Source: Chara braunii
Taxonomy: Eukaryota; Streptophyta; Charophyceae; Charales; Characeae
Reading direction: 5' to 3'
DNA: 36,828 bases
Assembly: GCA_003427395.1 (NCBI GenBank)
Contig: BFEA01000053.1
Span: 746,698-783,525, forward strand
Below are positions 27,558-36,828 of the stretch, piece after piece (within the stretch, counting starts at the first letter, position 1; the number at the start of each line of letters is the position of its first letter). A program made the position numbers and the translations under genes. The notes under the pieces were generated by a model, which had not been told where the DNA came from, searched no databases, and saw nothing but the letters and a program-made list of their open reading frames with translations.

Positions 27558-28173
27558 GAATCGGATCCAGCTGGCGCCCAAGATAGAGATGGCGCCAACA
27601 TCAAATAAACACTGTGCAGTCTCGCGTCGTCGTCGATTGTCAAGCCAGCCCAGAGGCAGCGTAGAGATAGCGTCCAGCCAGTGTCGAGCAGTAAGTGCAA
27701 GACTGAATGTCGGTCAGCAGGGCTGCGTCAACATATAGTGTTGACTCGGATTGACCAGCCTCTGGTCTCGTGTATACGGCAGCCCAGATTGACCCGCGGT
27801 CGACGACCTGGATTCATACAGTTGCAGATTCCCACTGGGACTGAATCCTAGGCAGATATCTGCAAACAACCAAACGTGTGTCTGGTCTGTCGCCTGGGCT
27901 GGGACAATGCAGACTTTGACTCGTGAGCTTGAATTCCTAGCTTCTGTTGACCTTTGACTTTCCAGCCAGGGCCTCTGAGACCCCCGTTTAGGTCGTGCTT
28001 CAGGTACCCACAGCAGCAGGCCTCATATCAGGCAATTCCGTATGACTTGGGCGTGGCCTTCGGCCCCTGTTACGGCCCTTAGCCAAGTGTGGATGCATGG
28101 CTCAAGACCATTGCACATTTTACATTGAGTTATTGCAGAAACAACAAAAAGACAAAAATAGAACACTGCCAGG

Positions 28174-29191
28174 TGCAAGGAAAATAAGCACCAGCGAGAT
28201 GCCAAATCCAGAATACACCATCACATAAACAGCCAGATAGTCACACTGCGTCCAGAGAGCAGCATTGCACCAATATTACACCAATGGAGGTTCGTAGTAC
28301 TGAAAACCAATGTCATGGAGAGCTTCCTCTCTCCTTCAGCAACGCAAGAGTCCAGTCCCTTCACACTCCTACTTGGCGCTCAGCGCCCAGCCTACTCCTA
28401 CACAGCTACGATCAGCCTAATAATAGACAATGCAACTGTTGACATCAGCGGCAACCCGAAGTACTTGAAGATGTCGCCCATATGCTGACCATCGCCAATA
28501 CAAGGTAAGTGCCCTCACATCATCATCATCATCATCCTTCGCCCTTCCCTGACTTAAAACCCACACCTGTCCTCTCTTGCACCCGAAGACCACCCCTGCG
28601 CCTCACTGTGTATCCAAGCCGAGCCCGCTATGGAGGCTGTCTATGGCGCTGCCCTCAGCAGCGCCCTGCTCCCACACACGACCGCATGTGCGCAGCCTCT
28701 TGCTCCAATGCCGGCAGCCAGCCCGTGAGCAATCGCTCCAGCAGCGCTGCCGCCAGCCAGCAAGTGACTGAATGAGGCTGCCAGCGGAGAGCTCTTTCCA
28801 TAAAGGAAAGAGCTGGCCTGCTTGCCCCGCCTGGCTGCCCTGGCCTCGGCCCAGAAGCTTCCGGAAGGCCCCAGGAGGCTGCCTATGTACAGCAGCTACT
28901 GGGCTGCTGGGCCTCGTTCGGTTGGGCGCCCAACTGTCTCTGTATGAGACTGCGAATCGTGCCCGGGGCCTGCATTCTTTGGAAAAGCCCGGAGGGCTGT
29001 GGAAATGTCTTTGTTGCCCGGCCTGAGTTTCTCTCAACCAACTGGCGCGTCGCAACTGCCTGGACCCCAAATATGAAATTGACAGTCGGGGGCCTCTTGC
29101 GATATGTCAGGCCTGCCTTCATTTAGGGCGGGCACCTCCGCCTTCACTCAAACAGGGCCCCTTAGGCCTACCGAGGACCCTGATCCTCGCA
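28174..29191 (-). repeat. Element 3 left LTR (3' LTR)
   Basis: It begins TGCAAGGAAAATAAGC (28174) and ends ...GATCCTCGCA (29191), so it has TG...CA ends, with the polypurine tract directly outside. The part 28174 to about 28668 matches 36080-36567. The remainder has no counterpart inside the window. It includes a (CAT)n run near 28519 and a perfect 10-bp hairpin. Confidence 0.7.
28791..28815. repeat. Perfect 10-bp hairpin in the element 3 LTR
   Basis: AGCTCTTTCC and GGAAAGAGCT pair perfectly around ATAAA. The flanks (GCCAGC / GGC) could extend the stem with a bulge. It may be an RNA or protein-binding structure in the LTR; no terminator T-run follows. Confidence 0.6.
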
Positions 29192-29202
29192 TTCCCTCCT
29201 TT
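29192..29202 (-). other. Polypurine tract of element 3
   Basis: The minus strand reads AAAGGAGGGAA directly before the LTR-initial TGCGAGG. The position, about 100 nt after the end of pol, fits the primer for plus-strand synthesis. Confidence 0.6.
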
Positions 29203-29293
29203 ACTTCGTTAGTCCTCTGAGAAGTCTCTTATTCTGCAGGCATCTTCCCTTTCCGTTCTCTTTCATAGCCTGCAATCACTTGAGGTGCTGTTG

Positions 29294-31012
29294 TCATGAG
29301 TTCCTCTTGTGTGAACCAGCGATCTTCCTTGGATCGAGGTGATGTCTGAAGCTTACACGATACTGCATTCTCGGTTTAGGAGGGCGCCCTCTGCCTGATG
29401 ATCGAGGAACAGGCATCACTCGGTGCTCCACGATCTGGTCGATGTCCACCTCGCCATCCATGGTTGGGGGCAGCATTGATCTTCTTGAAGGGAACTGCTC
29501 TGTAGCGGCGAAAGATGCCAACTTGGAAGCATGGAACACAGGGTAAGTGCGTAGGTGTGCAGGAATACGGATCACGTATGAAGGCCCATATGGTTGATCC
29601 CCTACAATGTCCAAGATCCCCCAGGGCCCAAAATACTGTGGCATCAGTTTTCTGGATATTCCCATCTCCTGACCTAGTTCAGATGATTTTACCCAGACTC
29701 TATCACCTACCTGAAAGTTAGAGGGCCGTCTATGCTTATTCTCAGATGCGATCATAGCATCCTGAGACTTCCTAATATGTTCAACGGCCTGCTGCAGCAT
29801 CTGTTCATATTTGACAGCAAAATCTATGCTGCCAGGTGCTGCAGTGGGTTGTCTTTCTGGTAGCAGAAAGGCAAGTGCAGTTCTGGGCTTCCAACCAAGA
29901 TGTAACTGGTTGGGTGTCATACCGGTAGCACTATGCACAGCATTGTTGTACAGGCTGGCGACGAGCGGTAACTTCTCGTCCCAGTCATCCTGACTTGGCT
30001 TAATATAATGCCTAAGCAGGTGCTGTACTACTCGGTTCATCTGTTTCGCCTGGCCATTTGACTCAGGGTGATTCCCTGAGGTCATTTGGAGTTTTGTGCC
30101 CATCTTTTCAGCGGTTGACTGCCACAGTTCACTTGCAAATCTCACATCCCTATCACTAACGATAGATGTAGGCAAACCGAAATCCCGTACCCAATTATCC
30201 ATAAACAGTTTGATGACGTGGTTAGTTTTAACACTTTCAGGCATAGCGATTAGTCTGGCATACTTAAAAAAACGATCCACTATAACGAAGATGTGTCTCT
30301 TTCCTGACCTGCTGGACACAAGGGTGTCCATAAAATCCATAGACACACTCTGACCTGGTCCTTCAGGAATCGGCAAGGGCTTGACCAGCCCAAGCGGTGC
30401 CTGAGTCCTTGGTTTGTCCCTTTGACAAACCTGGCAGGTTTCAACATAGCGTTTTGCATATAATGCCTAAGCAGGTGTTGTACTACTCGGTTCATCTGTT
30501 CCGCCTGGCCATTTGACTCAGGGTGATTCCCTGAGGTCATTTGGAGTTTTGTGCCCATCTTTTCAGCGGTTGACTGCCACAGTTCACTTGTGAATCTCAC
30601 ATCCCTATCACTAACGATAGATGTAGGCAAACCGAAATCCCGTACCCAATTATCCATAAACAGTTTGATGACGTGGTCAGTTTTAACACTTTCAGGCATA
30701 GCGGTTAGTCTGGCATACTTAAAAAAACGATCCACTATAACGAAGATGTGTCTCTTTCCTGACCTACTGGCCACAAGGGTGTCCATAAAATCCATAGACA
30801 CACTCTGACCTGGTCCTTCAGGAATCGGCAAGGGCTTGATCAGCCCATGAGGTGCCTGAGTCCTTGGTTTGAACTTTTGACAAACCTGGCAGGTTTCAAC
30901 ATAGTGTTTTGCATCTAACATCATAGAGGCCACCTGAATCTCTGTACTAAGTTCGCTGATGTCTTATTGTATCCAAAATGACCAGTTGCATCATGGCATT
31001 CTCCTAGAAATA
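29294..31012 (-). pseudogene. Element 3 integrase with chromodomain-like tail, duplicated core
   Basis: The HHCC zinc domain starts at about 31005 (ECHDATGHFG, then CQVC near 30890), with a frameshift near 30930. The catalytic core occurs twice because of a 455-bp tandem duplication. Both copies show MDFMDTL, VSDRDVRF and HPESNGQA. The upstream copy has NGQAEQMN with the catalytic Glu (D,D-35-E). The downstream copy has NGQAKQMN, Glu changed to Lys. Since 455 is not a multiple of three, the upstream frame runs off. After the second core come the C-terminal domain (VGDRVWVKSSEL, PQYFGPWGIL, YPVFHASKL) and a diverged chromodomain-like end (VDIDQIVEHRVMP, QYRVSFRHH), which in chromoviruses guides insertion to chromatin. 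Confidence 0.9.
30006..30915. repeat. 455-bp tandem duplication inside integrase
   Basis: Copies 30006-30460 and 30461-30915 are head to tail; CCTAAGCAGG starts at 30011 and 30466. By eye they differ at about 15 positions (about 3%). The junction is at GTTTTGCATATAATGCC. The divergence is similar to that between the two element 3 LTRs, so the duplication may be about as old as the insertion. Confidence 0.9.
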
Positions 31013-31014
31013 AA

Positions 31015-31299
31015 CTACGCAAGGGCATAGAGCTCACACTCATAAGTGGACTTAGCTAGTTTCTGAGATGACATCTTTTTGCTCATGTACTCGATAGGTC
31101 TCAACTTGGGCCCCTCCTTTTGCGCAAGGACCGCGCCTATGCCATATTGGCTGGCGTCTGTGGTCACGACAAACAACTTATCAGGATCAAGAAGTTTAAG
31201 AACCTCATAGTGTGTCAGGGCGTACTTCAGTTTCCTAAAGGCCGCCTCACACTCTTCAGTCCACTCCCAAGGGGTGTCCAGGCGAGTTAGATATGTCAA
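31015..31299 (-). pseudogene. Element 3 RNase H, C-terminally deleted
   Basis: The RT thumb/connection end (WEWTEECEAAFRKLKYAL) is followed by RNase H motifs TTDASQYGIGAVLAQ (catalytic Asp), IEYMSKKM and STYECELYALA (catalytic Glu). After that the sequence passes at once into the integrase zinc domain. The rest of RNase H (TDH and the N-x-x-ADALSR region) and the linker are missing, a deletion of probably several hundred bases. This alone would make the element non-functional. Confidence 0.85.
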
Positions 31300-31307
31300 T
31301 GGGGAAG

Positions 31308-32060
31308 CTATAGTACTATCACAAACGGACGATAGTAGCCTGTCATCCCCAAAAACGATCTGACCTCACTAACAGTCTGAGGTCTGGGCCAGTCACGTAT
31401 GCTGGCCACTTTGGTATCATCCGGCCTCGATCCATCAGCTGAGATTTCATGACTTAAGTACAAGATCTTGGAGCGACCAAACTCGCATTTCTCCAAGTTA
31501 ACCTTGTACTGGTGTTGTCTTAGGAGACCTAGCACTGTTTTCAAGTGCTCAGCGTGCTCCTCTACAGTCCTACTAAAGATGAGAATATCGTCGAGGTACA
31601 CGACGATAAACTTGTCTAAGTAGTCATGAAAAATCTGTTCATCGCGTGCTGGAACGAACCAGGTGCACTGCATAGTCCAAAGGGCATCACCACAAACTCG
31701 TACCGACCGTACCTGGCCTGAAATGCAGTTTTGTGTTGATCCTCAGGCCTAATGGCAATTTGATGGTATCCGGACTTCAGATCTATCTTGGTGAAGTACC
31801 GGCATCCCTGCACTCTATCCAAGAGGTCGTCGATGCGGGGTAGGGGCTCCACGTTCTTAACGGTGATGGCATTGAGGCCCCTATAGTCAATGCACACCCT
31901 CAAGGTACCTCCCTTCTTCGATACGAATAGGACTGGAACTAGGCCGAATCCATCCCTTCTCTGTGAGCTCCTTGAGATGGCGGCGAAGCTCATCTAACTC
32001 CGCAAAAGACATCCTATAGATTCATCCTCTAGGCACCTTGCTACCTGGGACAACCTCTAT
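31308..32060 (-). pseudogene. Element 3 reverse transcriptase, frameshifted
   Basis: The fingers start with [12 protein letters not shown] (about 32005-31970), then [20 protein letters not shown], motif [14 protein letters not shown] (catalytic Asp) and motif [17 protein letters not shown] in one frame to 31616. The active-site box VVYLDDILIFS and the thumb (SEVRSFLGMTGYYRPF) are in another frame (31673-31308). There is at least one frameshift before motif A and one between motif B and YLDD. These are standard Ty3/Gypsy motifs, unlike the variants of element 1. Confidence 0.9.
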
Positions 32061-32099
32061 TGCATGGACAACCTCCCTTTCCACCACGCCTGTGGGCTC

Positions 32100-32997
32100 C
32101 TAAAAAAGGTCTGAATATTGTGCGACGACTGATTCTATCTCTGGGGGTGTTTTAACGGCCTCCCCTTTCTCGGAGACAAATACTAGATACATGCCCTCCT
32201 CGCGATTCTGCTTATAATAATTATAGGAGGAGGATGCACACATGCACCCGTAGTTTTCTATTAGACTGCTAGCTTTGAACTTTTGCAATCTAACAGATCT
32301 ACTGTTGGGCAATTTGTGAATCAATACCTTTCTATCCCAATCAAACTGCGGTTGCGCGACCTCGAGGTAGTACATACCTAGGAGCATATCAAAGGGCAGT
32401 TCGTCGCTAACCAGGAAGGAGATTTTATAGCTCACTTCCCCTCCTCCATAGGAGAAGTTAGAGACTACGTCCTTAACATAGTCTTTTACCAACATTTGGT
32501 GCTTGTTGGCCAGCGTAGAAGCTACAGTTCTGCTAAGCCGCTGCACTTGGTCCCCTAAGCGCAGTCTATCCACACAAGCACGACTGATGAAATTTTGCGT
32601 AGAGCCTGTCCGCGAAGGCGCCCACTTTTCAGCCACCTACATCAACTTCCACCACGAAATGTTCACCCTGGACCTCTACTTATATCTCCTAAGAGTCCCT
32701 GGGGTCCGTCCCTGACCACTCAATCTCTAACTCCTCTAGGGTCTCAGTCACATCTCTCGTAGAGACTGTCGGTGGGTCGGAATGTGTCTGCGGGGCGATA
32801 CGTGGGTCTCTAGCCTTGGCCAACGCCTGAAGTGGGGAAGCCAATGTTACCACTTCAGCGCGAGTAAGAGCGGCTAATACTCCTACTGGCCCGAGGTGTT
32901 TCCCTGCGGAGTGCTCGCAGAAGCACCGCCAGAGTTCGAAGAAAGTCCCACCACCGTTGGTGAGGCTACCCTCGTCAAGACTTTCTTGCCTCGACAC
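32100..32997 (-). pseudogene. Element 3 gag-pol linker and protease, damaged
   Basis: Frame 32997-32689 overlaps the end of gag by 115 nt in a different frame and gives a Thr/Pro/Glu-rich linker, as expected if pol is reached by frameshifting. The protease follows (32636-32100) with TGSTQNFIS, where the catalytic Asp-Thr-Gly should stand, and FDMLLGMYYL as the ILG-like motif. The DNA reads GCGGACAGGCTCT, so the Asp codon is visible only in the neighbouring frame; a small deletion appears to have removed the active site. The C-terminal part (PPEIESVVAQYSDLF) leads into RT. Confidence 0.75.
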
Positions 32998-34799
32998 GTT
33001 CTAGACGTGTGGCCATAATTGCCACAGTTCATGCACGTGCCCCTAGCAACTTGGTCCCTCCACACTTCATACTCTAACCCAAGTTTTACCCATGCGGGTG
33101 TTCCTTGGTCGCCCTGACCCGTGGACCGCACTACCTTCTTCTTCCCGGTCCCCCTAGCCTTTTCCTTGATGGGTGCCACGACTCCCCCATCCGAAGTCTC
33201 ACTAGCCCCATCTTGCTCTGTCACCTCCCCAAGGTCTGGGAAATCGTCAATCTCCGTCGTTTGACCATCATGGTCAACGAACATCAACTGACCCTTCTTC
33301 TTCCAGTCATGGGGAAGTCTCTTCCTACCATCATGAGATGCCTGATGCGCGGATCCCAACTTTGCCTCTATGTCCAGAGCTTTCTTATTAAAAGTTGCGA
33401 AGTTGTGCTGTTCGACATAGGCCTCATCAACCAGCTTGGTCCTTACCTCTGCAGGTAGGCACCTTAGGTAATTCGTCAGGAGAACCTGCTGGTCAAAACG
33501 CACACCAGGTACCACGAGTAAACGTTCTACGGTGTGCGTTAGCTCTTTAACATTCTTGAACCTGCGGGAACAAAGATTGTTGATAGCATCGGTGGCATTC
33601 TGAGCGCCTTGCGGGTCATGCCACCTGTTATACACGGACCGTACGAACTCTTCCAATGTCTGGGCTTGTGCCCAGGCATCGAAGTTTTGACCTTAGCCCC
33701 GCTGCTGCACTAGGCCATTCAACCAGCGACCTGTTGACCCTTCTAAAAAGGAGGCATCCACTACAACTTCCTGCTCTGGCCTGGTGAGCTTGTGCCTCAC
33801 ATAAGTAGGCACAGTCCTCACCCAGGTGTGTAAGTCCTCATCCTTCTTCCTATCACCAGAGAAGTGCTTGGGACTCATCAAAGGTATCTTAAGCATCCAG
33901 TGCATAGGCTGCGTGGGCCCAGGGGCTTGCTGCAGCGGCCACATGGCCACTGAAACAGGCTGTTGCACACTAACCTGGGCCTGGCTTGACAGTGGGACTG
34001 TAGTTACCACTGCTGTAGATGGTACGATTGAGACTCTATGAACCGGACCACTAGTTGCTACTTAACCACCTGGAGCGGGTATGCCAAACATAGGAGAGAA
34101 AGTTGGCCCTGTGTGTTGCGGCATCAACGAAGGACCCGCACCTGCAGGGGGAACTACAGCAAACTGTGGCTGCCTCATCATTGTACGAGGAACCCGAATT
34201 TCAGCCAAGATTTGTTTTTGGCCCGCAACCAATCCGGCCAGCAATTCCTGCTGGACATTCTGCGCTTCTGCCACCGATAGTAAAGCAATACGCATCACAC
34301 GAACAACAGGGTCAAATGCCGCCTCATCTAGTCCTACCAGTCTGCCTAGCTCCTCTCTTCTACTACCTAGTCTAGTTTTTCTTAGGATTGCTTTCCTTCT
34401 TCTCTCTGCTGCCTCGTCCAATTGCCGTTGTAGCTCATCCTGAAGTTCTTCTGCTTGCCGGATTTCTAAATCCACCGGCGTGAGTTGAGTCTGTTGGCTG
34501 ACTCGCAAGCTAGCAGTCTGACTAATGGACCCCTGAGAACCACTCTGACTGACTCCTGACGAAGTGGACTGTGTAGAGGTTTGCGACGTAGATGAGGTAG
34601 CCATGGTTGCACGGATGCTAGCTGAAACTCTAGTCCTGGCACTATCCTCAGGTGCCCTTGCTCTTTCTCTAGCCTCTCTCCGCAATCTTCTCTCGTCTCC
34701 TGGAACTAACTCCAATAATGTCAAGGGTCAACTACGGGCAATCCCACGAGTAGTCCTACGGTCCACTAACAACTCCTCACTAGTGCTTGCATCACTCAT
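32883..34799 (-). pseudogene. Element 3 gag, three in-frame stops
   Basis: From ATG 34799 to the terminal stop at 32883 (638 codons) the frame is continuous except for TGA 34728-34730, TAA 34062-34064 and TAA 33693-33695. Order: short N-terminus; Ser/Thr/Gln-rich region; coiled coil (EIRQAEELQDELQRQLDEAA); Pro-rich linker; capsid (PKHFSGDRKKDEDLHTWV, LEEFVRSVYNRW, LLTNYLRCLP); basic region; CCHC zinc knuckle at 32994-33035 (CMNCGNYGHTSRTC). It packages the RNA in the particle. No frameshift is needed to read it, so decay is by point changes only. Confidence 0.9.
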
Positions 34800-36064
34800 G
34801 AGCCACAATGTGTGTGATCTAAACTAGAATCCACACTGAATTCTACCTTAGCCTGACACACAACCAATTATGAAACACAACTAATTTCGGTCGGATGGAA
34901 CAGAAACAGTTAGGTCATATAGTAACAACTAATGTCGGATCCTACAGGAAATATCATATCTATTTTTAGATTATCCAAGAACAGATTGCTATGCAGCAAA
35001 AATCTAATCTGTCTGTAGCTGCCTGTCAGTTGTTAGTCAAGTCTGTAACAAACTAGATAATCAAAATAAAAATAACATCTCCTGTTGGAGATGTATGCTT
35101 GATGGCAGATTGTTTGTTGATTGCCACTGCGAGTAGTTACCGGAACCCCCCCTCCCCTTGTATCCTTCTTGAATGGTCTCTTTGTGTCAACGTCCTGCGC
35201 ATCTGGTTGAGCATCGTGTCTGAAGGTGTGCAATCCGGCCCACCCCTGTGCCCCAAGTCAACGCCGAACCTGCCAGCCCCTGCACGTTATTTACCCTCGC
35301 ATGCAACGAGCCTTACACCCGGTTGATCTGGCTGATAAGGAGGGATTTAAGGAGAGCCCCCATCTCCTCAAGAATTATTTAACGTCACAGACAGGACGAC
35401 GATCACAGCCAGATTCAATTCCGAGTCCCCAGCCAGAAATGTTTAAAGACGGTCTGGTAAGCGTTTGTCAAAGGGCTGGCATGCCCTGCATGACCTCTAT
35501 TGCGCAAGCAGCAGAACCACGGACTTGTGGCAAAGCATGCGTGTACTAGTCCCAGCGGGTTGGTATGGTGACCGTGACCCGAGTGCTTCGTCCAGGGCCC
35601 TTCAGAGGCTTCGCCCGTCTCCCACCAGCTTGCTGCCCAGGAAGAATGTCGACTCTCAACGTTGAGCGCTCNCGACACCTCACANNGAGAGNACTCTCAA
35701 GACAGAACNCACTTCCTCACGNTAAGAAGNNANGAAGAGGGTAGNTAAGGAANNGAGCAACGTACCTCATAAATGCTGCCCCCAANCNCAGATTTCTCAC
35801 CGNNAACCTGATGTGCAATTATGATGACCNNTCNTTGCCTNGGCACAACCAACAGCAGAATGCGGTTCCACCTCGGCTTAATATGCCACATCAGCGAGCT
35901 CTCATCATCCAGCATACATCCCGTATGTCACCACATAGCTCCCTGGCGCGCCCACACTACCCTGGGCCGCCTAATGTTCAACGCCAATGCCTTATCACTG
36001 CCCTACACCTCATGTGAAGCACCAATAGCTATTGCGAAGAACCAATGAAGCGCAATATGAACCA
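34800..36064 (-). other. Element 3 5' leader
   Basis: Non-coding region between primer site and gag start. It contains an 8-bp hairpin at 35075-35094 and a low-quality stretch with many single Ns (35672-35840). No upstream ORF is convincing. It is expected to contain packaging and dimerisation signals, none of which can be identified by sequence alone. Confidence 0.5.
35075..35094. repeat. 8-bp perfect hairpin with TGTT loop in leader
   Basis: ACATCTCC and GGAGATGT pair perfectly around a 4-nt loop. In the minus-strand leader RNA this gives a compact stem-loop. Confidence 0.5.
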
Positions 36065-36076
36065 GCTCCGATACCA
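36065..36076 (-). other. Element 3 primer-binding site, tRNA-Met-like
   Basis: The minus strand reads TGGTATCGGAGC, three bases after the CA end of the 5' LTR. This differs at one position from TGGTATCAGAGC, the initiator-Met tRNA primer site common in plant LTR elements. It fixes the LTR/leader border and the direction of the element. Confidence 0.75.
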
Positions 36077-36079
36077 AAT

Positions 36080-36567
36080 TGCAAGGAAAATAAGCAACAG
36101 CGAGATGCCAAATCCAGATTTCACCATCACATAAAAAGCCAGATAGTCACACTGCGTCCAGAGAGCAGCATTGCACCAATATTACACCAATGGAGGTTCG
36201 TAGTACTGAAAAGTTGTGAAAACCAATGTCATGGAGAGCTTCCTCTCTCCTTCAGCAACACAAGAGTCCAGTCCCTTCACACTCCTACTTGGCGCTCAGC
36301 GCCCAGCCTACTCCTACACAGCTACGATCAGCCTAATAATAGATAATGCAACTGTTGACATCAGCGACAACCCGAAGTACTTGAAGATGTCGCCCATATG
36401 CTGACCATCGCCAATACAAGGTAAGTGCCCTCACATCATCATCATCATCATCCTTCCACACTTGTCCTCTCTTGCACCCGAAGACCACCCCTGCGCCTCA
36501 CTGTGTATCCAAGCCGAGCCCGCTATAAAGGCTGGCTATGGCGCTGCCCTCAGCAGCGCCCTGCTCC
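36080..36567 (-). repeat. Element 3 right LTR (5' LTR), partial
   Basis: It starts TGCAAGGAAAATAAGC and matches 28174 to about 28668, with a 10-bp insertion (GAAAAGTTGT duplicated) and a roughly 21-bp deletion after the CAT run. Similarity stops after GCGCCCTGCTCC at 36567. Confidence 0.75.
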
Positions 36568-36828
36568 GCTGGCCTGTGTCAGAACAAGAACCGACCTTTC
36601 AATACAAAGTATAAGATAGCACAGCGGAAGACTTAGATACCAGTGATCCGAACAATCAATGTTGTAATGCAGCCCTGAACATACATCATCATCATCGTTT
36701 CATAGTGTGAATGGGTCTGGCGCTTCACACAGGAAGACAGCGCCAGCCCAGAACATGCACAGACGAGGAGGAAGGGGATAGACGAAGAGGAGGGGAAAGA
36801 TGGGAATGTCGTCAACACCAAGTCTTCG
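36568..36828. other. Unassigned sequence beyond the 5' LTR similarity
   Basis: Not similar to the corresponding part of the left LTR. It contains a CAT run and an 8-bp inverted repeat (CTGGCGCT/AGCGCCAG, 36717-36746). It may be an insertion into the LTR, a rearrangement or flanking DNA; the window ends too soon to decide. Confidence 0.35.

Larger units (their letters stand above)
25907..28173. other. Non-coding stretch between elements 2 and 3
   Basis: No gene is recognised. It may include the 5' leader and LTR of element 2, but no second LTR copy is available to prove it. Contents: an AAAT microsatellite, a cluster of TGCCACGTCAGCA-type motifs, a CT microsatellite, a roughly 99-bp and a 41-bp tandem duplication. 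The rest is unremarkable CAG-rich sequence. Confidence 0.5.
28174..36828 (-). mobile_element. Element 3: chromovirus-like Ty3/Gypsy retrotransposon
   Basis: Read right to left: partial 5' LTR (from 36080), tRNA-Met-like primer site, 1.3-kb leader, gag with CCHC knuckle, protease, RT, RNase H, integrase with chromodomain-like tail, polypurine tract, 3' LTR (to 28174). The LTR copies match over about 490 bp with roughly 2-3% substitutions, a 10-bp indel and a roughly 21-bp indel. Internal stops, a deletion and a duplication show it is defective. The 5-bp flank at the left end is CCAGG; the right flank is outside the window. Confidence 0.8.

Noticed and set aside
28509-28775. Short His-rich plus-strand frame starting MPSHHHHHH, with a copy at 36425
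   Set aside because: The His run is a CAT microsatellite within the LTR; the frame differs between the two LTR copies.
30096-30808. Two identical-looking plus-strand 85-codon frames
   Set aside because: They are antisense shadows of the two copies of the duplicated integrase core.

Overview
This looks like repeat-dominated eukaryotic nuclear DNA from a draft assembly. There is one long run of Ns (21633-21847), scattered single Ns, long microsatellites and nested, decayed LTR retrotransposons. From memory, the integrase, gag and chromodomain-like sequences on the right resemble Ty3/Gypsy copies in streptophyte algae, and Chara-type genomes are my best guess. I could not check this. I found no convincing host protein-coding gene, tRNA, rRNA or CRISPR array. 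Every recognisable coding remnant is on the minus strand.

Layout. 1-3,720: AT-rich sequence without genes. 3,785-4,255: one doubtful minus-strand ORF. 4,511-6,371: a microsatellite and polypyrimidine block bounded by two near-identical 50-bp direct repeats. 6,372-7,316: hairpins and a roughly 240-bp tandem duplication. 7,313-24,684: ELEMENT 1, a roughly 17.4-kb Ty3/Gypsy-type element read right to left. Its order is 5' LTR (21,946-24,684), about 5 kb of unrecognised ORFs (21,274-16,204), gag (16,194-14,709), pol as protease-RT-RNase H-integrase (14,644-10,282), polypurine tract, and 3' LTR (9,888-7,313). 24,685-25,906: gag remnant of ELEMENT 2, cut by the 5' end of element 1. 25,907-28,173: non-coding, with a cluster of CCACGTCA-type motifs. 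28,174 to beyond the window: ELEMENT 3, a second Ty3/Gypsy element with 3' LTR, pol with chromodomain-like tail, gag, leader, tRNA-Met-like primer site and a partial 5' LTR.

The most unusual part is the pre-gag region of element 1. It holds about a dozen short ORFs that I cannot assign to any family. Several neighbours overlap so that the ATG of one lies at or inside the stop of the previous one: two ATGA junctions, one ATGGCTAA, one TAAGGATG, and overlaps of 20 and 23 nt. One protein module occurs three times in this cluster, and a second domain seems to occur at least twice. This suggests a polycistronic-like or frameshift-linked extra coding region built by tandem duplication. Decay of a longer ORF is the main competing explanation.

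All three elements look dead. Element 1 has stops and frameshifts throughout gag and pol, and its LTRs differ by about 6% over a roughly 440-bp stretch compared by eye. Element 3 has three in-frame stops in gag, a damaged protease active site, an RNase H to integrase deletion and a 455-bp tandem duplication inside integrase. Its LTRs differ by only about 2-3% where comparable, so it is probably younger than element 1.
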